A DNA stretch of 8,240 bases from Desulfobacterales bacterium (GTDB taxonomy: Bacteria > Desulfobacterota > Desulfobacteria > Desulfobacterales > ETH-SRB1). Each line of letters starts with the position of its first letter. Positions within the stretch are counted from its first letter, which is position 1. The position numbers and the translations under genes were made by a program. Shown here one piece after another: positions 1 through 5,223 of the stretch. A model generated the notes under the pieces. That model saw nothing but the letters and a program-made list of their open reading frames with translations. It was not told where the DNA came from and ran no database searches. The stretch lies in contig JASEIZ010000086.1 in the NCBI GenBank assembly GCA_030017395.1, forward strand, positions 1 through 8,240, read 5' to 3'.

Positions 1-65
1 CGTGCCCGGCTTTCGCCGGAATGACGGAAAAGAGAACTTTTCGACTTTTTACGAGACCGTCATTC
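1..65. repeat. Nested palindromic extragenic repeat (REP/MITE-like)
   Basis: Three nested inverted repeats are visible. CCGGC (6-10) and GCCGG (15-19) close a 4-base TTTC loop. GAATGACGG (19-27) is perfectly repeated in inverse at 57-65 (CCGTCATTC). GAAAAG (27-32) and CTTTTC (37-42) form a further hairpin inside that. The motif (GCCGG, TTTC or GAAA, CCGG, then AATGACG) resembles dispersed extragenic palindromes common in proteobacterial genomes. The element is probably cut by the window edge. Family membership is inferred, since only one copy is in view. Confidence 0.55.
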
Positions 66-94
66 TTTATGCGATAAAAAATTTATTGTATAAA
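66..94 (+). promoter_or_regulatory. Candidate promoter of the stress protein-ATPase operon
   Basis: TATAAA at 89-94 is a good -10 match (5/6). A weak -35 candidate TTTATG (66-71, 3/6) lies 17 bases upstream. The first gene starts at 121. The surrounding 70-100 stretch is strikingly A+T rich. The -35 is poor, so this is a suggestion only. Confidence 0.3.
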
Positions 95-120
95 ATACCT
101 GCTACTACAGAGACCTGAAT

Positions 121-957
121 ATGATATACCTTGCCTATGACGGGTCGCTTAATGTTGACTGGGTATCACGCTACGGCATCCGTTTTGCGGCCCATACCGC
201 TGAGAAAAAGCTGACGCTTGTCCACATTCAGGACAATAGCGTTTCTCCTGTGCAAGTTGTCGACAAGATCAGTAAAATTGAGCAAGAATGCGGCGCTCAA
301 GGCATAGAACTATGCCGTAAAATCCTTCCTTTAAAGAAGAATGTTTTCCAGTCTCTCCTTGATGCCATTCCTCACGGCAGAGAGAGCTTTGTTGTGTGCG
401 GAACCCGGATTCGCTCCAGGAGACAAGCTTTTTTGTCTGGAACCATTTCTGAAAAACTTCTTGAGTCTTACAAATTCAATGTAATGGCTGTGCGCGTAGT
501 ACAGCCGGGTTTGCTTGCTAATCCACGCAAGTTCTTAATTCCGCTGGCAGGACATCCAAGGGGTTTTAAATCAGCCTGGCCATTTTTCAAGCTTTTTTTG
601 CCTGAAGCTGAAAAAGTCTACCTGCTGCGGGTCATGAAGGTCAGTTCCTTTCATCCTCTCCACTTCTCTCAGCATCGCATGCAGGAATTACGCAAAAAAG
701 GATTGAAATACCTTGATGCTGTTATGCAGGACATTAAGCAGGAATGCGGAGCTGTCGGGTTTCAGATAGACTATCGTGTGGTAGTAAGCAACGACTGGTC
801 GAGAGAGATCCTGGTCCACGGCAGCAAGTTAAGGACACGCATGATTCTGTTGGGTGCATCGGAACGCACCCGTCTTGGCCGAGCTGTTTATGCCGATTCG
901 CTGGAGAGAGTTCTCTGTGGAACTCCTTGTGATATGGGAATCTACAGGGGAATATGA
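121..957 (+). CDS. Tandem universal stress protein (two UspA domains)
   Basis: This is a 278-residue cytoplasmic protein with two Usp-like alpha/beta domains, about residues 1-130 and 134-278. The first opens with the typical strand-plus-DGS (residues 7-9) and ends with VVCGTR (91-96), then SGTISEKLL (107-114) and a strand VMAVRVV. The second repeats the pattern with NPRKFLIPL (134-142), ILLGAS (242-247) and a terminal short strand. The ATP-binding signature G-x2-G-x9-G-S/T is incomplete in both domains, so nucleotide binding is doubtful. Length fits the tandem Usp family. There is only a weak Shine-Dalgarno before the ATG at 121. Its stop overlaps the start of the P-type ATPase (ATGA, 954-957), so the two are very probably co-translated. 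I infer a regulatory or stress role tied to ion transport; the sequence does not show which ligand it binds. Confidence 0.85.
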   Translation: MIYLAYDGSLNVDWVSRYGIRFAAHTAEKKLTLVHIQDNSVSPVQVVDKISKIEQECGAQGIELCRKILPLKKNVFQSLLDAIPHGRESFVVCGTRIRSRRQAFLSGTISEKLLESYKFNVMAVRVVQPGLLANPRKFLIPLAGHPRGFKSAWPFFKLFLPEAEKVYLLRVMKVSSFHPLHFSQHRMQELRKKGLKYLDAVMQDIKQECGAVGFQIDYRVVVSNDWSREILVHGSKLRTRMILLGASERTRLGRAVYADSLERVLCGTPCDMGIYRGI

Positions 958-3632
958 ACAAAGCAAAGCAAATACAAAATGTTAACCCTGATGAAGTTTA
1001 TTCTTACCTGGCGAGCCGACCGGAGGGTCTGAACGACCAGGAGGTCGAAGAACGTTTGCTGGAGGTCGGCAAGAACTCTGTGGAAGTCCGCGATCAATGG
1101 AAATGGGTTCGTTCCCTCTTAAAACAGTTTACCAATTTTTTTACCATCCTTTTGAATGCTTCTGCTGTTATCTGTTTTATCGCCGATAATATCCAGCCCG
1201 GCGAAAGCATGAATGTGTTAGGATGGGCTCTGCTCGGGGTTTCTTTCCTGAACGCATTATTTAGTTTTGTGCAGGAATATCGTGCAGAAAAAGCAATGGA
1301 AGCCCTCAAGAAATTTCTGCCTCAACGTGTCCGGGTCAGGCGAAATGGAAATAATGTCGAAATCCTTGCCGAGGATCTTGTTCCCGGAGATGTTCTTATT
1401 GTTTCAGAAGGCGACCGTATAGCGGCTGATGGCCGGCTGGTCAAGAGCGGGGATCTGGTGATAAACAATGCTCCACTCACAGGGGAGTCCAAGGCACAGA
1501 GCCTCCATGAATCAGCGGTAGAGAAACGCATGTCAGAAAGCGAAAATCTTGTTTTTGCAGGATGCTCTGTTTTCAAAGGCAGTGGCGAGGCAGTCATCTT
1601 TGCAACAGGTATCAGAACAGAGTTTGGTAAGCTGGCTCAGCTTTCTCAGGCTATCAGAAGAAGTCCATCCCCTCTGGAATACAAGACTGGCCGCATGGTA
1701 AAAACCCTGGCTATTATTGCCGTCAGCATGGGATTTTCATTCTTTCTCTACGGAGTTTTTAGCGGAAGATCTCTCTGGGTAAACCTGGTATTCATGATGG
1801 GCATTATCGTGGCTACTGTTCCTGAAGGTCTTCTGCCCACGTTTACCCTGTCTCTGGCAATCGGCAGCTTGCGGATGGCTAAAAAGAACGTGCTGGTAAA
1901 AGAACTGAAAGCCGTGGAGGCATTGGGTGCGGTTCATGTGATCTGTACTGACAAAACAGGAACTCTAACTCATAACCAACTGACAATTACACACCTTGGA
2001 GATGCTCCTGCCTGCGAAAAATTCAAAGATAATGGCTCAGAGAATTTTCTACTGAAGCTTGCCCTCAGTGCATCCGAAGTCCGCAAAACAGAAGAGGGGT
2101 TTTCAGGAGATCCTCTTGATGTATCGGTTGCTGATTCTTATGTGGAAAAAGGTGGGGATTTTGCCGGTTTTGAAAAAAATATCGAAAAACATTTTGCCTT
2201 TGACGTCGAAAAAAGAAGATCAGCCGGTATCTTTTCGGCGGATTCTCAGAAGTTCTTTGTAGTCAAAGGAGCCTGGGTGGCCATCCGCCCTTTTATTTCC
2301 GGTATGCAAGCGGACTTGTCTGCACAGCCGGTCAAGGCTGATGAAGAGGCTCTTGAAAAGGCTGAGGCGGCAATCAGAAAGGTCGCTGCAACAGGTTTAC
2401 GTGTCATTGCCATAGCCTACCGGGTACTTGCAGAAGGCGATTATAAAGATGCCAAACAGGACGACCTTGAGCATGATCTTATTCTTGCCGGTTTTATTGG
2501 AATCGAGGACCCCATTCGCAAAGAAGTGCCTCCTGCAGTTAAAAAGTGTCAGGATGCTGGTATTGATGTAATTATGATTACCGGTGACCATCCTGATACA
2601 GCTTTAGCCATTGCTCAGAAAAGCGGAATTGCGGTGGACGGGCAGGACAAGGCAGGAGTCCTGACAGGAGATATTCTGGAAGAATTGACCCAGGAACAGC
2701 TTATAGAGGCGCTGGGCAAGGGAGTTTCGATCTTTGCGCGAACGACTCCTGAACAAAAAATGAAAATCGTAGCCGCTCTTAAGGCTATGGACAAAGTCGT
2801 GGCCATGACCGGCGATGGTGTGAATGATGCTCCGGCCCTCAAAGCAGCCGATGTTGGTGTTGCCATGGGGAAAAAGGGCACTGATGTGGCCAGGGAGTCG
2901 GCTCAGATTGTCCTGTTGGATGATAATTTTGCTTCTATTGTAGCAGGAGTTGAAGAGGGGCGAGCGATTTTCAGCAATATAAAAAAATTCACCAATTATG
3001 TGCTTGTGGGTAATGGGCCAGAGATCCTGCCGTATCTTATTTACATTTTACTGCCGGTTCCTTTGGCTCTGACAGTAATTCAGATACTGTCTATTGATCT
3101 GGGAACGAATATCATTCCATCGATGGGACTGGGGCAGGAACCGCCAGATCCCAAGGAGATGCGTCGGCCTCCACGGGACCGAAGCGAGGGGCTTCTTACA
3201 CGTCCTCTAATTATACACAGCTATCTGTTTCTTGGATTACTCGAGGCTCTGTGGTCTATTTTTTTGTTTTTCTTTGTTCTTGCAGGGGGTGGATGGGAAT
3301 ACGGTCAGGAGCTTGCTTCAAACAACGCACTTTATCGTTCCGCAACAGGCATTGCTTTGTCAACCATTCTGCTCATGCAGATCGGAAACCTTATAGGACG
3401 TCGTTTTATCTATCGTTCAGGGCTGGATATGGGTATCTTTAAGAATAAACTTATTTTTTTCGGGATTATTATTCAGATTGTATTTTCCTGGGCAGTCCTT
3501 TACTTTCCTCCGGCGCAAAAAGTTCTTGCTACAGGGCCGGTTTCCATAGAGATTTACTTTCTTGCCTGGCTCGGTATTCCTCTGATTTTCGGGCTCGATT
3601 TCATTCGCAAAAAAGTTGTGCAACGCCATTAG
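954..3632 (+). CDS. P2-type cation-transporting ATPase, Na+/K+-ATPase-like branch
   Basis: This is an 892-residue inner-membrane ion pump energised by ATP. Order of parts: N-terminal cation-ATPase domain (1-50), M1-M2 (about 57-108), actuator domain with LTGES (175-179), M3-M4 with PEGLLPT (290-296), phosphorylation motif DKTGTLT with aspartyl-phosphate D333, nucleotide domain with KGA (438-440), hinge motifs TGD (543-545) and TGDGVNDAPAL (D621, N624, D625), then M5-M10. All catalytic motifs are intact. Membrane motifs match the animal Na+/K+ pump better than the Ca2+ pump: NGPE in M5 (N687, E690), IDLGT in M6 (D715) and Q809 in M8. However, N719 and N812 occupy positions where that pump has Asp, so the transported ion cannot be assigned. 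KGA is followed by WV rather than the usual PE. An AGGGGA ribosome site (946-951) lies inside the upstream gene, which supports the ATG at 954. No clear terminator follows. Confidence 0.95.
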   Translation: MNKAKQIQNVNPDEVYSYLASRPEGLNDQEVEERLLEVGKNSVEVRDQWKWVRSLLKQFTNFFTILLNASAVICFIADNIQPGESMNVLGWALLGVSFLNALFSFVQEYRAEKAMEALKKFLPQRVRVRRNGNNVEILAEDLVPGDVLIVSEGDRIAADGRLVKSGDLVINNAPLTGESKAQSLHESAVEKRMSESENLVFAGCSVFKGSGEAVIFATGIRTEFGKLAQLSQAIRRSPSPLEYKTGRMVKTLAIIAVSMGFSFFLYGVFSGRSLWVNLVFMMGIIVATVPEGLLPTFTLSLAIGSLRMAKKNVLVKELKAVEALGAVHVICTDKTGTLTHNQLTITHLGDAPACEKFKDNGSENFLLKLALSASEVRKTEEGFSGDPLDVSVADSYVEKGGDFAGFEKNIEKHFAFDVEKRRSAGIFSADSQKFFVVKGAWVAIRPFISGMQADLSAQPVKADEEALEKAEAAIRKVAATGLRVIAIAYRVLAEGDYKDAKQDDLEHDLILAGFIGIEDPIRKEVPPAVKKCQDAGIDVIMITGDHPDTALAIAQKSGIAVDGQDKAGVLTGDILEELTQEQLIEALGKGVSIFARTTPEQKMKIVAALKAMDKVVAMTGDGVNDAPALKAADVGVAMGKKGTDVARESAQIVLLDDNFASIVAGVEEGRAIFSNIKKFTNYVLVGNGPEILPYLIYILLPVPLALTVIQILSIDLGTNIIPSMGLGQEPPDPKEMRRPPRDRSEGLLTRPLIIHSYLFLGLLEALWSIFLFFFVLAGGGWEYGQELASNNALYRSATGIALSTILLMQIGNLIGRRFIYRSGLDMGIFKNKLIFFGIIIQIVFSWAVLYFPPAQKVLATGPVSIEIYFLAWLGIPLIFGLDFIRKKVVQRH

Positions 3633-3656
3633 AATCTTAGTGATATTTTAGCCTTC

Positions 3657-3719
3657 AAAAATACCCTTTTAAGGCCTTGTGTGACGCCAAATTTAAATGA
3701 TTTTGTTCACAATATCAAT
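3657..3719. repeat. Direct repeat copy 1 bracketing the toxin-antitoxin pair
   Basis: This 63-bp segment recurs at 4368-4429 with about 6 substitutions and one single-base indel. Shared blocks include ACCCTTTTAAGGCCTT, CCAAATTTAAATGATTT and CACAATATCAAT. It starts 25 bases after the ATPase stop and contains the palindromes AAGGCCTT and ATTTAAAT. Confidence 0.8.
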
Positions 3720-3752
3720 ATGTTCCTGTGGCCCGATTCCCAGGGAACCCCA

Positions 3753-4013
3753 TCATTCGTAATGAGTCCACATCTTAATGACTTTAACCGCTTTTTCGTC
3801 GTCAAAAACCTGATAGACTAACCGGTGTTGTATGTTAATTCGCCGGGAAAAGGCCCCGGATAAATCACCTAATAACTTTTCGAAAGGCGGGGTATTCTGG
3901 TAAGGATTCTTGCGCAATATTTCAATCAGCTTTTCGGCCTTTGGGCGTAGCCCGGAAGCGGAAAGATTTTTAGTGTCTTTTTGAGCTTGTTTGGTGAAAA
4001 CGACTCGCCACAT
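3753..4013 (-). CDS. YoeB/Txe-family toxin (RelE-fold ribosome-dependent mRNA endonuclease)
   Basis: This is an 86-residue protein, the usual length of YoeB. The family cleaves mRNA on the ribosome. The region FEKLLGDLSGAFSRRIN, IQHRLVY and the C-terminal HYE align with the YoeB core. Candidate catalytic residues are all present: E45, R64 (in HRLVY), H84 and Y85, corresponding to E46, R65, H83 and Y84 of E. coli YoeB. It looks intact. Its ATG (4013-4011) shares one base with the stop of the upstream antitoxin (TAATG), the typical translationally coupled arrangement. Family assignment is firm; activity is inferred. A 5-bp palindrome (TTCCC/GGGAA, 3736-3746) sits just beyond its stop. Confidence 0.9.
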   Translation of the reverse strand: MWRVVFTKQAQKDTKNLSASGLRPKAEKLIEILRKNPYQNTPPFEKLLGDLSGAFSRRINIQHRLVYQVFDDEKAVKVIKMWTHYE

Positions 4014-4255
4014 TACCAGTCAAGTTCCTGAGTGCATTCCTCGATCGGCGTGGCTAACCCTTCCCGAATTGATTCCCGCATGCCAGGAATATTTAGCAGG
4101 TACATGGTTTCCTGAATAGCGCGCCAGTCATCCTCGGAAATAAGTACAGCGCTGCCTCGCTTTCCCTTTATAATAATTGGCTCATGGGAAGAGGCCGCTT
4201 CGTCAATAAGTCGATAAAGCTTTGATCTTGCTTCAGTAGCTACTATAGTCGGCAT
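4013..4255 (-). CDS. YefM/Phd-family antitoxin
   Basis: This 80-residue protein has the Phd/YefM pattern: an N-terminal DNA-binding and dimerisation half (VATEARSKLYRLIDEA, then EPIIIKGKRGSAVLISEDDW, residues 5-44), followed by ETMYLL (49-54) and an acidic C-terminal tail expected to wrap the toxin. Members of the family neutralise YoeB-type toxins and repress their own operon. The start at 4255 is supported by an AAAAGGT-type ribosome site about 6 bases upstream and by the family's normal length. It precedes and overlaps the toxin gene by one base. An intact promoter and an operator-like site lie upstream (4294-4322), so the pair is probably self-regulated. Confidence 0.9.
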   Translation of the reverse strand: MPTIVATEARSKLYRLIDEAASSHEPIIIKGKRGSAVLISEDDWRAIQETMYLLNIPGMRESIREGLATPIEECTQELDW

Positions 4256-4293
4256 AATTTACCTTTTAATTTAATAGAATTTATCACATCTAA

Positions 4294-4322
4294 ACAGTAC
4301 GGCATGGCGTACGCTTTGTCAA
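4294..4322 (-). promoter_or_regulatory. Toxin-antitoxin promoter with two-box operator-like palindrome
   Basis: On the - strand, a perfect -35 TTGACA (4322-4317) is followed after 17 bases by TACTGT (4299-4294, 3/6 match to a -10). The spacer contains a 16-bp near-perfect palindrome (4297-4312) built of two GTAC boxes centred 12 bp apart, with only one mismatched base pair in the half-sites. As I recall, the E. coli yefM-yoeB operator also uses GTAC-cored boxes about 12 bp apart, so this is a plausible autorepression site. The antitoxin start is about 40 bases downstream. Confidence 0.5.
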
Positions 4323-4367
4323 GCTTTATCAAAGGAATTTAATGGACATCTTATAATCCACCATAAC

Positions 4368-4429
4368 AAAAACACCCTTTTAAGGCCTTATAAGACACCA
4401 AATTTAAATGATTTGTCCACAATATCAAT
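4368..4429. repeat. Direct repeat copy 2 bracketing the toxin-antitoxin pair
   Basis: This is the second copy of the 63-bp segment at 3657-3719, in the same orientation and about 89 percent identical by hand count. The unit from repeat to repeat is 711 bp and holds the whole toxin-antitoxin operon with its promoter. Confidence 0.8.
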
Positions 4430-4475
4430 TAAAAAAAGAAACGCCTAAATTCAACCCCATCCACCCTTGTCTATT

Positions 4476-4556
4476 AATTTATCAAGGAACGAAACTCTCG
4501 GACATCGCTCAAGATTTAATCGGTATATCAATTTATCAAGGAATGTCCCGAAACTC
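4476..4556. repeat. Two degenerate short repeats with an internal inverted repeat
   Basis: AATTTATCAAGGAA occurs at 4476-4489 and again at 4530-4543. Each is followed by CGAAACTC, directly in the first copy and after a 5-base TGTCC insert in the second. The stretch also contains GGACAT (4500-4505) facing ATGTCC (4543-4548). It may be a relic of an insertion-sequence end or a small non-autonomous element; origin unknown. Confidence 0.5.
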
Positions 4557-4589
4557 GCCCCAGCTCCCTGACAGCCCAAAACGAACAAG

Positions 4590-4636
4590 CTCACCACCGC
4601 CATGGAGTGCGGGAGAAAAAGCGGTCAGGTATTGAG
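4590..4636. other. Weak hairpin, possible eroded attC-like site
   Basis: ACCGC (4596-4600) pairs with GCGGT (4621-4625). After a 2-base bulge an ACC/GGT helix continues outward. ATTGAGT (4631-4637) is one base off the attC R' consensus GTTRRRY, and GAAC (4583-4586) lies on the other side. Stem quality is much poorer than at the two sites described downstream and orientation is unclear. It lies just beyond the stop of the - strand zinc-ribbon frame. Confidence 0.2.
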
Positions 4637-4647
4637 TGCTAGCCAGC

Positions 4648-4839
4648 TTACTTCCCACGTTCTATATCTATAAGCATTTGTATGTATTGATCACCCGCGG
4701 CATCTATACAATCATCGCAATAGTGCTCCTCATTGAAGGGAGAAAAGACACTAACCGTTTTTCTTCCACATTGAATACAATAATCGTAATGATAATTTTT
4801 CGTGTCGCACAAATAACAATATACACGCTTACTTTCGTC
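4648..4839 (-). CDS. Small three-CxxC zinc-ribbon-like protein, 5' end missing or start not found
   Basis: The - strand frame reading into the TAA at 4650-4648 encodes about 63 residues with three CxxC pairs: YCYLC, YCIQCGRK and HYCDDC, rich in Tyr, Asp and His, ending MLIDIERGK. Such paired cysteines in a short soluble protein are characteristic of zinc ribbons and make a real coding origin likely. There is no ATG or GTG start. An in-frame stop lies at 4851-4849, and the only standard alternative is a TTG at 4812 that would remove the first cysteine. The ribosome-site-like AAAGGAG at 4850-4844 is antisense to cytochrome coding sequence, so it is probably accidental. I infer a gene truncated at its 5' end at a junction near 4840. 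The opposite strand is also open (4636-4842), but its product is merely an antisense-type hydrophobic string. Function is not recognised. Confidence 0.45.
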   Translation of the reverse strand, partial: DESKRVYCYLCDTKNYHYDYCIQCGRKTVSVFSPFNEEHYCDDCIDAAGDQYIQMLIDIERGK

Positions 4840-4842
4840 TAA

Positions 4843-5010
4843 ACTCCTTTACGTATATCTGAAACACCTTATATCCTAGAAAAACACGACGAATTAAATT
4901 CAAATATTTTCAGCAGACAATCAATCGGTTCACGATCTAATTGCATTGCCTGCCATCCTACCGCCGAACAAGGCAAATACGATGATGATTTTGTGAAAAT
5001 ACCAAAATAA
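4843..5010 (+). pseudogene. C-terminal remnant of a dihaem cytochrome c (DHC-like)
   Basis: The + strand frame from 4843 to the TAA at 5008-5010 gives 55 residues. It begins TPLRISETPY, continues through EKHDEL and IGSRSNCIACHP, and ends DDDFVKIPK. CIACH (codons 4942-4956) is a c-type haem-binding CxxCH motif. The order TPLRIxETPY, GSRxNCxACH, DDxxVxIP is what I know from the C-terminal half of dihaem cytochrome c proteins (DHC family), periplasmic electron carriers of about 150 residues. The N-terminal half with the first haem site and signal peptide is absent: a stop codon (4840-4842) and unrelated sequence lie immediately upstream. This is therefore a remnant, not a working gene. Its stop lies 8 bases before the attC-like hairpin, as expected for the gene of a cassette. 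Confidence 0.6.
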
Positions 5011-5018
5011 AAAACATC

Positions 5019-5110
5019 ACACAACAATGCTACTGCACCTGACCGCGAGAACGTCGGCGGCGCTTCGCGGATAGATTAGTAAGCGTGGCAGGTGAGTAGC
5101 GGCGTTGAGC
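5019..5110 (+). other. attC-like integron recombination site 1 (core interrupted by the IS)
   Basis: Left arm 5029-5047 pairs with right arm 5084-5100. GCTACT pairs with AGTAGC, then CACCTG with CAGGTG, then CC with GG, then GCG with CGT (one G-T wobble). Two single unpaired bases, G5035 and A5042, both lie on the left arm, which matches the attC rule that the L'' arm carries the extra bases. Outside the stem are an R''-like ACACAAC (5019-5025), 3-base spacers (AAT and GGC), and R' beginning GTT at 5104. The IS starts at 5107. Without it the R' would read GTTCGGC, completed by 6951-6954, giving a 92-bp site. As it stands the core reads GTTGAGC, which still fits GTTRRRY. Confidence 0.55.
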
Positions 5111-5137
5111 CTGTCGAAAAAGTAAATATTTCTTTTC

Positions 5138-5166
5138 TTGGTAGTAAGATATAAGTGAAATATATG
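5138..5166 (+). promoter_or_regulatory. Candidate transposase promoter
   Basis: TTGGTA (5138-5143, 4/6) and TATATG (5161-5166, 4/6) are separated by 17 bases just inside the left IS end. The transposase start lies 58 bases downstream with a TGGAGA ribosome site at 5211-5216. Confidence 0.35.
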
Positions 5167-5223
5167 CTGATCTGTGATATAGAGTAGTCAACGAACTAAC
5201 GACTTACCTTTGGAGAATCACAG

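Larger units (their letters stand above)
4256..4647. other. Gene-poor stretch between the antitoxin and the zinc-ribbon fragment
   Basis: I see no convincing gene here. The + strand frame open from 4408 to 4635 has unnatural composition (Pro/Ser rich, no family pattern) and starts inside the direct repeat. The stretch holds the toxin-antitoxin promoter (4294-4322), direct repeat copy 2 (4368-4429), a pair of short degenerate repeats (4476-4556), and a weak hairpin (4590-4636) that may be an eroded attC-like site. It reads as accumulated debris from insertions. Confidence 0.6.

Noticed and set aside
4478..4556. Repeats considered as a CRISPR remnant
   Set aside because: Only two unequal copies, no regular spacer length and no cas gene nearby.
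4408..4635. Open + strand frame of 75 codons
   Set aside because: It starts inside a direct repeat, spans degenerate repeats and a hairpin, and its product has no family pattern.
4636..4842. Hydrophobic + strand frame of 68 codons resembling a membrane peptide
   Set aside because: It is antisense to the three-CxxC frame; its Ile/Val/Thr runs arise from Asp, Tyr and Asn codons on the other strand, and it has no good ribosome site.
4844..4850. AAAGGAG on the - strand as ribosome site of the three-CxxC gene
   Set aside because: No usable start codon follows at the right distance, and the bases are antisense to cytochrome codons.
4963..4969. GCCGAAC, considered as the outer R'' box of attC-like site 1
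   Set aside because: It lies within cytochrome coding sequence 60 bases before the stem; the ACACAAC next to the stem fits the expected spacing better.
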